From positions 1,116,001-1,180,000 of the forward strand of contig CAWJLE010000005.1 of NCBI GenBank assembly GCA_963843645.1: a stretch of DNA of 64,000 bases, in the 5' to 3' direction. Both the position numbers and the translations under genes were made by a program. Position 1 is the stretch's first letter; each line of letters opens with the position of its first letter. Below, piece by piece: positions 8,431 through 15,821 of the stretch. The notes beneath the pieces were generated by a model that worked only from the letters and a program-made list of their open reading frames with translations, was not told the origin of the DNA and made no database searches. Source of the DNA: CAWJLE01 sp963843645 (GTDB lineage Bacteria; Chloroflexota; Anaerolineae; DAOTYC01).

Positions 8431-9657
8431 CTAGCTCAAATAATCTTTCAATTGCCGGCTACGACTGGGATGCCGCAGGCGGCGCAGCGCCTTGCTTTCG
8501 ATCTGGCGGATGCGCTCCCGGGTCAACCCGAACTTACGACCGACCTCCTCCAGCGTATAGCTGCGGCCATTCTGCAACCCATAGCGCAGGCGCAAAATGC
8601 GCGCTTCGCGCGGTGTCAGGCTGGAGAGTACTTCTTCGATGCCCTCGCGCAGCAGCCGCTGATGCGTGGCCTCCGCGGGTTCCAGGGTGCCTTCGTCCTC
8701 GACGAAGCTGCCCAGTTCTTCGTCCTCTTCCTCGCCGACGGGCTTCTCCAGCGAGAGCGGATGCGGCGACACACGCAGCATCCAGCGGACCTTGCGTGAG
8801 TCGAGGTCCATGGCGTCGGCGATCTCTTCCGGTGTGGGAGGGCGGCCCCACTCTTGCTCCAACTCGCGTGCGGTACGATAGATCTTGCGCAGCCGGTCGC
8901 CCATATGCACCGGCAAACGGATGGTGCGGCCCTGGTCGGCCAGCGCCCGCGTGATGGCCTGGCGAATCCACCAGGTGGCGTACGTACTGAGCTTGTAGCC
9001 GCGCCGGTAGTCGAACTTGTCCACGGCGCGCATCAGGCCCAGATTGCCTTCTTGAATCAGGTCCAGGAAGGGCACTCCCTGACCGACGTACTTCTTGGCT
9101 ACGCTGACCACGAGGCGAGTGTTGGCCCGGATCAGGTGTTCACGTGCGATTTCGCCCCGACGAATCAGTTCTTCCAGCCGGTCCAACTCGTCCGGGTTGT
9201 GGTTACTGATGTCGTTCAACTTGATCTTCGCCTTGCGACCGGCCTCCAATCGCTTAGCCAGCTCCAGCTCCTCTTGCGGCGTCAATAGTGGGACGCGCGC
9301 CATCTCTTTCAGATAAAGGCTGGTCGTGTCATCGGCGATGACCTCATCATCGTCTTCCTGGATGGCGAGAAGGGCTTCACCACTGATCTCTTCCTCGTTC
9401 AGTGCCTGTACATCATCTTCAACTTCGACCAGTTCTTCTTTAGCCTCGGCATCGCTGTCGTAGACTTCGATGCCCTGCTCGCACATCAGAACGAAAAGCT
9501 CTTCCAGTTGAGCGATATTTTCTTCGGCCTGCGGGAACACCTCTAGGATGTCGTCTGCAGTTACGTATCCCTGCTCGGCAGCTTTGGCCAGCAATTGTTG
9601 AGTCGCTTCATCATTGGGCGCTGCTGTACTGGCTGCCACGGTAGCTTGTTTAGCCAC
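8431..9657 (-). CDS. rpoD: Primary sigma factor (sigma-70 family)
   Basis: A 408-residue sigma factor of RpoD/SigA type that directs RNA polymerase to housekeeping promoters. An acidic N-terminal region (to about 100) precedes region 1.2 (SLYLKEMARVPLLT), region 2 with the -10-recognising helix (YATWWIRQAITRALADQ), region 3 and region 4 with the -35 helix (EVGRKFGLTRERIRQIESKAL). The start is GTG 9657, 13 bases after GGGAGG, a slightly long spacing. The near-consensus promoters throughout the window fit recognition by such a factor. Confidence 0.96.
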   Translation of the reverse strand: MAKQATVAASTAAPNDEATQQLLAKAAEQGYVTADDILEVFPQAEENIAQLEELFVLMCEQGIEVYDSDAEAKEELVEVEDDVQALNEEEISGEALLAIQEDDDEVIADDTTSLYLKEMARVPLLTPQEELELAKRLEAGRKAKIKLNDISNHNPDELDRLEELIRRGEIAREHLIRANTRLVVSVAKKYVGQGVPFLDLIQEGNLGLMRAVDKFDYRRGYKLSTYATWWIRQAITRALADQGRTIRLPVHMGDRLRKIYRTARELEQEWGRPPTPEEIADAMDLDSRKVRWMLRVSPHPLSLEKPVGEEEDEELGSFVEDEGTLEPAEATHQRLLREGIEEVLSSLTPREARILRLRYGLQNGRSYTLEEVGRKFGLTRERIRQIESKALRRLRHPSRSRQLKDYLS

Positions 9658-9731
9658 TTACGTCGTGTTACCTCCCTTGTTCGACTGTCCTGCCCACGCT
9701 CATGGAACAAATACCCCCCGAACACAGTTTC

Positions 9732-9760
9732 ATTATATCACAGATATAGGGAGTTGTCTA
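9732..9760 (-). promoter_or_regulatory. Promoter of rpoD
   Basis: Minus-strand TAGACA (9755-9760), 17 bases, TATAAT (9732-9737), about 75 bases before the GTG start. Confidence 0.85.
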
Positions 9761-9804
9761 TACGTAAAGTAAACAAAAATTGACTTTTTGGCCGTTGGAT
9801 TTTT

Positions 9805-9847
9805 ATCAAACAAAACCGCAGCTCCCTGGAGACCGGAAAACTGCGGT
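9805..9847 (-). terminator. Terminator of tRNA-Pro
   Basis: Minus-strand stem ACCGCAG/CTGCGGT (9841-9847 with 9815-9821) followed by TTTTGTTTGAT, just past the tRNA 3' end. Confidence 0.8.
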
Positions 9848-9854
9848 GATCAAG

Positions 9855-9928
9855 TCGGGGCGCGCGGATTTGAACCGCGGGCCACTTGAACCCCATTCAA
9901 GTGCGCTACCTGGCTGCGCTACGCCCCG
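9855..9928 (-). tRNA. tRNA-Pro (GGG)
   Basis: The minus strand folds into a complete cloverleaf: acceptor CGGGGCG/CGCCCCG, D stem GCGC/GCGC, anticodon stem CTTGA/TCAAG around loop ATGGGGT (anticodon GGG), T stem CGCGG/CCGCG with loop TTCAAAT, discriminator A. CCA is not encoded. C1-G72 fits proline identity. It has its own consensus promoter and terminator. Confidence 0.96.
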
Positions 9929-9961
9929 TCGTGAGCCTATTCATTTACAACAGCACGGAGA

Positions 9962-9990
9962 ATTATAGCACAAGGGCCAGGTCCTGTCAA
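9962..9990 (-). promoter_or_regulatory. Consensus promoter of tRNA-Pro
   Basis: Minus-strand TTGACA (9985-9990), exactly 17 bases, TATAAT (9962-9967): a perfect consensus, about 34 bases before the tRNA. Confidence 0.92.
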
Positions 9991-10021
9991 CCTTCATCTG
10001 GCAGTTGCGACCTCCGCGCTA

Positions 10022-10050
10022 TTGACATTCGCCACCGGTGAGCTTATAAT
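10022..10050 (+). promoter_or_regulatory. Consensus promoter of the M-box/nrmT transcript
   Basis: TTGACA (10022-10027), 17 bases, TATAAT (10045-10050), perfect consensus. Its -35 is 31 bases from the divergent tRNA-Pro -35. Confidence 0.92.
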
Positions 10051-10063
10051 AGTGCTGTAAACA

Positions 10064-10228
10064 TAGACCCTCGTTAGGCGAGGCGTCTGCGCGAGATACA
10101 GGCCTCTGCCCCGAAACGTCGAGAGACACCAAGGGGTAAACCAGGCAAGGCCGGCTTAAGGCTTTGCCCGAAGTGGCTGGGAGTGTCACCCTACGCTGCG
10201 CAGTGCCAAAGCTCAACCAGTGAGGCGC
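10064..10228 (+). ncRNA. M-box (ykoK) magnesium riboswitch
   Basis: The leader matches the conserved M-box core in order: CGTTAGGCGAGGC, GAGATAC, CTGCCCCGAAACGTCGAGAG, ACACCAAGGGGTAAACCAG, then GTGGCTGGGAG, CCTACGCTGCGCAGTGCC and AAAGCTCAACCAG. This RNA folds compactly when Mg2+ is plentiful and turns off Mg2+ uptake genes. Here it begins close to the predicted start of transcription and is followed by an intrinsic terminator at 10271 and, 490 bases on, by a divergent NRAMP gene, the expected kind of target. Confidence 0.93.
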
Positions 10229-10270
10229 GTTCACAGCATTCTTGGACTGTGAGCACGATTGGCTATCGTG

Positions 10271-10305
10271 GAGCCTTCCTGGTCAGACGGGGAGGCTCTT
10301 TGTTT
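10271..10305 (+). terminator. Expression-platform terminator of the M-box
   Basis: GAGCCTTCC pairs with GGGAGGCTC and is followed by TTTGTTT, 43 bases past the riboswitch core: the position expected for Mg-dependent termination. Confidence 0.8.
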
Positions 10306-10715
10306 GCCCCCGTGTTGAAGGCCACCGGACGGCGGTCGAATTCAGACCACACGGGCGTAGGAAGGGGGGTGATCGCATAGACGCGGGCCATAGTAGCACC
10401 CATAGCTGTACCAGTTTCTGCTGGCAGAAGACCGACTTTCTTGCACCCGTGTCGGGTGGCAGGCGGCCATGGCGCGCGATCCCTCCGCAACCTTCGTTCG
10501 GAGTGGTCTGATCTCCTATCGCCGCCTCCCTTCCCCTCACAGTTTTGACCCTCAGAGTCGCTACCTTCTGGCCAGCTTGACCGAAGGTAGCGTTTTGTGT
10601 CGCGCACAGTCCGGACCCATGAAAGGACGCCCATCCAGCGGGCGACCGGGTGGGGCGTGTCGTCCGCTACCGGTCGTGCGAAGGTAAGACATTTCGCTTT
10701 GGGGGGTCAGTCACT
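10306..10715 (+). other. Long structured leader before nrmT, with a second terminator
   Basis: This 410-base stretch has no supported gene. It contains several possible RNA hairpins: CCCGTGT (about 10304-10310) with ACACGGG near 10350, CACCCG/CGGGTG near 10446-10461, and a strong intrinsic terminator at 10559-10596 (CGCTACCTTC with GAAGGTAGCG, then TTTT). Why a second terminator follows the M-box platform is unknown; the short ORFs on both strands here look like chance. Confidence 0.5.
10559..10596 (+). terminator. Second intrinsic terminator in the nrmT leader
   Basis: Perfect 10-bp stem CGCTACCTTC/GAAGGTAGCG (10559-10568 with 10583-10592), 14-base loop and a TTTTGTGT tail, 120 bases before the nrmT start. 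Confidence 0.75.
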
Positions 10716-12050
10716 ATGACTTCGAACGTGCAACCAGGCGGCGCCGGACCGATGGTCGTTCCGCCCAAAGCTCGGGTCGTCAGATCCGAGTGGGCGCGCC
10801 GCGTTCTCACTTTTCTGATGGTTTTTGGCCCCGGCCTCATCGTTATGGTCGCCGACAACGACGCGGGTGCAGTGTCGACCTACACGCAGGCGGGCGCCCA
10901 GTATGGCCTGGACCTGCTGTGGATCATGCTTTTGTTGCTGCCGGTGACCTACTTCTGCCAGGAGATGGTCGTAAGGCTCGGCATCGCTACCGGTAAGGGC
11001 CACGCGGCCATGATCTACCAACGTTTCGGCAAGTGGTGGGGCCGTTTCTCGCTCGTCGATCTCGAGTTGGTAAACTTCATGACGCTGGTTACTGAGTTCG
11101 CCGCCATCTCGCTGGCTTTCAGCGCGGTCGGGCTGGCCCCGTACATCTCGGTACCGGTCGCAGCGGTGGGCCTGATCACCATGGTGGTGACCGGCAGCTA
11201 CTTGCGCTGGGAGCGCATCGCCGTCATGCTTTGCTCGCTGGACCTGATCTGGTTTGCCCTGGCGCTGTGGGCCCGGCCGAGCGGCGCGGAGCTGGCGCGG
11301 CATCTGGTGCCGGGTCTTCCGGCGGGAGGTATCACCTCCAACCTGATCTTCGTCGTCATCGCCATCGTCGGTACGACGGTTGCACCGTGGCAGCTGTTCT
11401 TCCAGCAAAGCTGCATTGCCGACAAGCGGCTCCGTTTCAGCGACGTGGGCTCGGCGCGGCTGGATACGCTCATCGGCGCGTTCGTCACCGTGCTTGCGGC
11501 CGGATCGATGATGCTGCTCGGTAATGTCATGCGGACGCGGGGCCTGCCCTACGAGGATCCGTCCCAGATGGCGGCCGTGCTGGGTTTGGGCGCCCCATGG
11601 GTCAAGTATGCGATCTTGCTGTTGATGGTCAACGCGGCCGTGCTAGGGACGTCGACCATTTCGCTGGCCAGCGCCTGGGCCTACAGCGAGGTTATGGGCT
11701 GGCCGAATAGCCTGCAGAAGCCAGTGCGCGAGGCGCCTGGCTTCTACGCCGTTTACGTCGTGGCGGTCGGGGCCGCTGCCGGTATCGTCTTGATCCCGCA
11801 CGCACCCCTGCAGTTGATCATCGTCGGTGTGCAGGTGCTGGCCGGGCTGATGCTGCCGTCGGCCATCATCTTCCTCCAGCTGCTCTTAAACGATAGAGAG
11901 CTTTTAGGAGAGAAGTTTGTCAACAAAAACTGGAACAACTGGATCAACTGGGCGGTCATCATCGTGCTGTTCATCCTGTCAGCCGTTCTGGCCGTGCAGG
12001 TGATGCTGCCCGGCCTGTTCCCGGCAGCGCACTTTGTGACGAATTTTTGA
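10716..12050 (+). CDS. nrmT: NRAMP-related magnesium transporter (NrmT-like)
   Basis: A 444-residue polytopic protein of the NRAMP fold. The two metal-site motifs of ordinary NRAMP Mn/Fe transporters are changed: helix 1 reads ADNDAGAVSTYTQAG instead of the DPGN motif, and helix 6 reads GTTVAPWQLFFQQ instead of the MPH motif, so the soft methionine ligand is lost. Such changes define the NRAMP-related Mg2+ transporters (NRMT/NrmT), several of which are known to lie under M-box riboswitches, exactly as here. ATG 10716 is chosen because GGGGGG precedes it and upstream codons belong to the leader. A small membrane protein gene follows after 45 bases. Confidence 0.88.
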   Translation: MTSNVQPGGAGPMVVPPKARVVRSEWARRVLTFLMVFGPGLIVMVADNDAGAVSTYTQAGAQYGLDLLWIMLLLLPVTYFCQEMVVRLGIATGKGHAAMIYQRFGKWWGRFSLVDLELVNFMTLVTEFAAISLAFSAVGLAPYISVPVAAVGLITMVVTGSYLRWERIAVMLCSLDLIWFALALWARPSGAELARHLVPGLPAGGITSNLIFVVIAIVGTTVAPWQLFFQQSCIADKRLRFSDVGSARLDTLIGAFVTVLAAGSMMLLGNVMRTRGLPYEDPSQMAAVLGLGAPWVKYAILLLMVNAAVLGTSTISLASAWAYSEVMGWPNSLQKPVREAPGFYAVYVVAVGAAAGIVLIPHAPLQLIIVGVQVLAGLMLPSAIIFLQLLLNDRELLGEKFVNKNWNNWINWAVIIVLFILSAVLAVQVMLPGLFPAAHFVTNF

Positions 12051-12095
12051 ACTCCAGAGCGATCATGACGCTCGTCGAAGAAGGAGGTTTACGAC

Positions 12096-12323
12096 ATGAC
12101 GACTCAGACTCAGTTTGACAACTCTCGCGTGTACTACGTGATTCACCCACTGGACGATGAACCGGAACAGAAGCGTGACGTGGAATCTTTGGGGCCAATG
12201 CACCTTACGCCGAGCGTGCGGTACTCGTTGCTGGCTCTCCGCACTTACCTGATCCTGATGGTGGCGCTGGCTTTCTATCGTGTCCTATCTCTTGCCGGCG
12301 TCTTCGGTTCAGCGCTGCATTAG
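12096..12323 (+). CDS. Small membrane protein downstream of nrmT
   Basis: A 75-residue protein with a perfect AGGAGG ribosome site nine bases before ATG 12096. A charged cytoplasmic-type N-terminal half (HPLDDEPEQKRD) is followed by one hydrophobic helix (about residues 49-70). No family is recognised. It lies 45 bases after nrmT on the same strand with no promoter or terminator between, so it is expected to be under the same Mg2+ control and could be a transporter partner or regulator; that role is inference from position only. Confidence 0.7.
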   Translation: MTTQTQFDNSRVYYVIHPLDDEPEQKRDVESLGPMHLTPSVRYSLLALRTYLILMVALAFYRVLSLAGVFGSALH

Positions 12324-12442
12324 GATACGGCCACATGACTCCAGCAGCGAACGTCGTGGCTTCGCGGTCAATACGAAAGGCCCGCGGACCGAACGGTACG
12401 GACCCGAAATCTGAAGCAGAACCTCCCGTATCGCAACGCGTC

Positions 12443-12481
12443 GCCGGCTGAAGCAGGCTGATCGTGCCTGCTTCGGCCGGC
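12443..12481. terminator. 16-bp stem after the nrmT operon
   Basis: GCCGGCTGAAGCAGGC pairs with GCCTGCTTCGGCCGGC around a seven-base loop. No U-tract on either strand. It is the only notable structure in the 12324-12551 gap. Confidence 0.5.
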
Positions 12482-12551
12482 AGAGTCAATCGTCCCTTTC
12501 TCCCCGAGAGTTTCGTCGTCGTTCTCCCCGTGTCCCTTAGCTCCGTCGACG

Positions 12552-12566
12552 TTTTCAAATTTGCCT
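12552..12566 (+). repeat. Left 15-bp target site duplication of the IS
   Basis: TTTTCAAATTTGCCT directly before the element, identical to 13941-13955 directly after it. Confidence 0.9.
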
Positions 12567-13940
12567 TGTTAGGAACACTTGAAAAGTGAACTGTTCCACA
12601 CTTCAAAAGTGAACTCGGAATTCCTTCAGGGGATAGCTGACGGTGTGGACGAGGGCCCTGTTCCACCAGATGCGGATGTCCATCACTGCTTTGACGGTGT
12701 CTGGGATAAGGTGAATTTCGACCGGTTCGCGTACCGGTACTTTGGGCACCTCAATCACGTGGTTGAAGAGCGAGATGCGGCGATAGCCGTCCAGGGTACG
12801 CGTTTCGCGTAAGCAGAAGACGTCCTTGGGAGAGGTGAACGGTTTCGGGAGGGCAAAGGGACGAAACAGGGTGTGGCCGGCCAGGCGAGCTGCTTCGAAG
12901 CGCACACTGGGGATCTCGCCGGTGGTGGAATGGCGTTGGTGGTGGTTGTAGCGGTCCCGTTCGCCCTGAAGTACAGCGCGGATGTCCTCGATGGCAGTCA
13001 GTTTTTCCAGAGCACAGGTGCGGACAATGCGATCCTGCAGCCAGCGGTAGGCGCGTTCGACCTTGCCTTTGGCCTGGGGTGACAGGGCGTAGGTGACATC
13101 CACCTGGAGGAGGCCCATCATCTGGCGCCATTGGGGGGCCACGTCATCGGTTTGCAGCACCTGCTTACGCCAGAAGCTGTCGCGGCCTTGGACGAAGCGA
13201 AAGACGCGTAAGGAATCGACGTAGTAGCGCAAGGGCAAGCCGTACGTTTGGATCAGGGCTTGGGTGGCTTGGATGTGTGTCCAGGTCGTCTCGACGGGGA
13301 AGAAATCGGCAAACAGCAGCATGCGGCTGTAGTCATCGATGGAGGTAATCAGCGTCCATTTCTCGGCGGCGTACGGTGACCATAAGTGCAGCGAGGCATC
13401 GTGCTGAATGAGGGCGCCAATGGCTGCGGTGACTACTTGCCGATCGTGGACCTTTTTCGGTCGGTGTGGCCGGTAGCAGCCCAGGCGCTTGGCGCGGTTG
13501 ATGATGGTAGTGGCGGACACGGTGATGCCTTGATTGCGAAGGCGGTCCTGCACGGCCGCATAGTTGTAGCCGGAGATGGGCAGTTGCGGATCGTCGACCA
13601 ACCGCTGTTCTCGCCGCAGTTCCTCTTCGATGGCGCCCTCCACTTCGGCCGGCAAGCGCGTGGGCGCGGCCCGATGATAGTCAATCGAAAAGTCGGCCGC
13701 ATCCTGACGATACTCTTTCAACAAGGCGAAGAATCGCGTCTTGCCGACGCCCAACACTTCTTCCACCTCGGCGCGCGTCATCGCGCCCTGGCAATAGGGG
13801 CCAACAAGGCCTTGATCTGGTCGACGCCAAAACGCTTGTGCAGCTGGTCCATGTCGATTCCTCCGCTCGTTTTGGAGCAATCTACCATGACCAGTTCACT
13901 TTTCAAGCGCTATCGGTTCACTTTTCGAGTGTGGCTGACA
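12567..13940 (-). mobile_element. Complete insertion sequence, 1374 bp, IS1202/ISNCY-like
   Basis: The ends are imperfect inverted repeats starting TGTTAGGAACACTTG at the left and TGTCAGCCACACTCG at the right (read inward). Each end holds two copies of a 17-base motif, ACACTTGAAAAGTGAAC, repeated every 22-23 bases (12575 and 12598 at the left; 13894-13910 and 13916-13932, inverted, at the right), probably transposase binding sites. A perfect 15-bp duplication flanks the element. One transposase gene fills it. The size and long duplication resemble the ISTde1 group of IS1202-like elements; family assignment is tentative, boundaries are precise to one base. Confidence 0.88.
12603..13852 (-). 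CDS. DDE transposase with rve core, frameshifted near its start
   Basis: The true start is probably ATG 13852, after AGCGGAGGAATCG; the first 17 codons (MDQLHKRFGV...) are in one frame and the rest in another, the switch falling in the CCCC run at 13797-13800. Either one C is missing in this copy or a -1 ribosomal slip joins the frames. The main part has an N-terminal helix-turn-helix (EVEEVLGVGKTRFFALLKEY), an integrase core with DDE-type acidic residues (LITSIDDYSR, YVDSLRVF, GKVERAYRW) and a C-terminal beta domain. The stop codon lies inside the inner repeat of the left end. Confidence 0.85.
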
Positions 13941-13955
13941 TTTTCAAATTTGCCT
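13941..13955 (+). repeat. Right 15-bp target site duplication of the IS
   Basis: TTTTCAAATTTGCCT, identical to 12552-12566; the next base starts the -35 box of the lacI-type promoter. Confidence 0.9.
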
Positions 13956-14004
13956 TTGACAATGGTTTCGAATGGTGATACAATGGAATACGCAAGCGCT
14001 TGCG
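13956..14004 (+). promoter_or_regulatory. Promoter and LacI-type operator of the catabolic operon
   Basis: TTGACA (13956-13961), 17 bases, TACAAT (13979-13984), then the perfect palindrome CGCAAGCGCTTGCG (13991-14004) with a central CG, the usual form of LacI-family operators. It covers the expected start of transcription, so the regulator encoded just downstream probably represses its own operon. Confidence 0.85.
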
Positions 14005-14085
14005 CGTCGGATGTTGTCCGCCGGGCAGGCATGGCCCTCACTCTTCGGCCTCGCGCCGATGCCTCGGTCGTGGAAAGCGTGCTCT

Positions 14086-15090
14086 ATGACCACAATGCAC
14101 GATGTCGCGAACTACGCGGGTGTCTCCTCGACCACAGTATCCCATGTTCTCAACGGAACCCGGCACGTTCAGGAAGAAACTCGCCGTAGAGTTCTGGAGG
14201 CGGTCGACGCTCTCCATTATCGACCCAATGCCATTGCGCGCGGCCTGACGACGAAACGAACCGCGATGGTCGGCGTGGTGGTTGCGGACATCATGAACCC
14301 GTTCTACGCGGCCCTCGTGCGCGGCATCGAACGCGAATTTGCGGACCAGGACTACAGCCTCATCGTATGCAACACCGACGAACGTCCTACAAGGGAAGTA
14401 AGTTACCTCTCTCTGTTGGTGGACAAACGTGTGGACGGCATCATCATCACTCCGACCGGCCACCCGTCCGACGTTTATGACTCTTTGCGCAACAATCTGA
14501 TTCCGGTGGTCTTCGTCGACCGCGAGCCGCCTGGCCAGTATGGGCCGGTCATCGAGATGGACAATGTGGCGGCCGCTCGCCAGGCCGTGCGTCATCTGCT
14601 GTCGTACGGCCACCGCCGCATCGCTATGGTCGCCGCCACGCCGGAGCGAAGCTCATCAATGCAGCGAATTTGCGGCTACCGGCTGGCGCTTGAAGACGCA
14701 GGCCTGCCGATCGACGAGGGATTAATCTGCCACGCCCGAATGGGCCTGCTCCCGGCCCAGGAAATGACCGATCGGTTGTTGCGCTTGCCCGATCCCCCAA
14801 CGGCGCTGTTGTGCGCGAATGAGATTTTGACCCTTGGCGCGTTGGCGGCGCTCCGCGCCCCGAAGGAGTCAAACGGAGGCGGCGCCTGCCTGATCAGTTT
14901 CGACGACACGCCCTGGAAGGCGGTGTTCTCGCCTCGAATCAGCGTCGTACGGCTGCCGACGGGCGAGTTGGCCCACCATGCGGTCCAGACTTTGTTGACC
15001 AAGATTCAGAACCCAGAGTCCGAGGTCGAAAACGTGGTGCTTCAGACTGAGCTGGTGGTGAGAGAATCCTGTCATGTGCCGATCCGGTAA
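14086..15090 (+). CDS. LacI-family transcriptional regulator
   Basis: A 334-residue repressor. The N-terminal helix-turn-helix and hinge (MHDVANYAGVSSTTVSHVLNG ... YRPNAIARGL) sit in the first 60 residues, followed by a periplasmic-binding-protein-like effector domain (VGVVVADIMNPFYAALVRG, then IDNVAAARQAVRHLL-type and ISFDDTPW motifs). The frame is open upstream to 13972, but that part contains the operator; ATG 14086 or 14095 starts the protein. It is the first gene of an operon with two hydrolases and an ABC importer, so the inducer is likely a sugar-like or related metabolite; which one is unknown. Confidence 0.9.
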   Translation: MTTMHDVANYAGVSSTTVSHVLNGTRHVQEETRRRVLEAVDALHYRPNAIARGLTTKRTAMVGVVVADIMNPFYAALVRGIEREFADQDYSLIVCNTDERPTREVSYLSLLVDKRVDGIIITPTGHPSDVYDSLRNNLIPVVFVDREPPGQYGPVIEMDNVAAARQAVRHLLSYGHRRIAMVAATPERSSSMQRICGYRLALEDAGLPIDEGLICHARMGLLPAQEMTDRLLRLPDPPTALLCANEILTLGALAALRAPKESNGGGACLISFDDTPWKAVFSPRISVVRLPTGELAHHAVQTLLTKIQNPESEVENVVLQTELVVRESCHVPIR

Positions 15091-15147
15091 GCCCGAATCG
15101 GATGCGGTCTATCGTTGCTCAGTTCAATATCTTGGGGAGGTCAAACC

Positions 15148-15780
15148 GTGCGAATCTACGATGTCAGCCTGCCGATCCACAACAATATGATGCCCTTCTT
15201 TCACGATCCCACGGCACACGTATACCGGGTCCGTGACCTGGACAAAGGCGAGGACGCGAACGTGTCGGAGATAAAGATGGGCTGTCACTGTGGCACTCAT
15301 CTGGATGCTCCGGTTCACTTTGTCGCCGGTGCTCCTGGCGTCGATTCGTTGTCCCTCGATGACCTGATTGGCCCGGTGCTGGTCGTGGAGTTTCCCGACT
15401 CACTGCAGCAGATTCACGCTTCGGATTTGGAGCGGGCGGGCATTCCTGCCGGGACGAAGCGTGTCTTGTTTAAAACCCGCAATTCTAAGGACTGGGAGCG
15501 GAAGGAAACAGAGTTTCACCAGGATTACTGCGGGGTCGAGTCAGACGCCGCCGAATGGCTGATCGAGCGCGACGTCAAAGTGGTCGGCCTCGACCACCTC
15601 TCGATTTGCCCGTTCCACGATTTGCTGACTACCCATCGCCTGTTCTTCAACGCGCGGACCATCGTCATTGAGGGCCTCGACCTCTCCGGCATCAAGCCGG
15701 GACTATACCAGCTCATTTGCATGCCGTTGAACATCCAGGGCGCGGACGGTGCGCCGTGTCGCGTCGCTCTGGTGGCCTGA
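15148..15780 (+). CDS. Cyclase-family hydrolase (kynurenine formamidase-like)
   Basis: A 210-residue member of the cyclase family PF04199, metal-dependent hydrolases that include arylformamidase (KynB) and isatin hydrolase. The family metal motif HxGTHxDxPxHF is present as CHCGTHLDAPVHF near residue 50. GTG 15148 is chosen because GGGGAGG precedes it; the ORF upstream of it is unlike the family. It lies between the lacI-type gene and an amidohydrolase and is likely co-transcribed. The substrate is not known; the context with a sugar-type importer argues against simple tryptophan breakdown. Confidence 0.85.
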   Translation: MRIYDVSLPIHNNMMPFFHDPTAHVYRVRDLDKGEDANVSEIKMGCHCGTHLDAPVHFVAGAPGVDSLSLDDLIGPVLVVEFPDSLQQIHASDLERAGIPAGTKRVLFKTRNSKDWERKETEFHQDYCGVESDAAEWLIERDVKVVGLDHLSICPFHDLLTTHRLFFNARTIVIEGLDLSGIKPGLYQLICMPLNIQGADGAPCRVALVA

Positions 15781-15821
15781 CGCCGTTCAACTCGAGCCTG
15801 AGTCAAAGGAGACGTGATCAC

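Noticed and set aside
9855..9928. tRNA-Pro as an integration site of a mobile island
   Set aside because: No integrase gene and no repeated tRNA 3' end were found downstream; the nearby IS has its own target duplication.
12575..12614. Spaced 17-base repeats that could be read as a CRISPR start
   Set aside because: Only two copies at each end of the IS, inverted between ends, with 5-6 base spacers; they are transposase binding sites.
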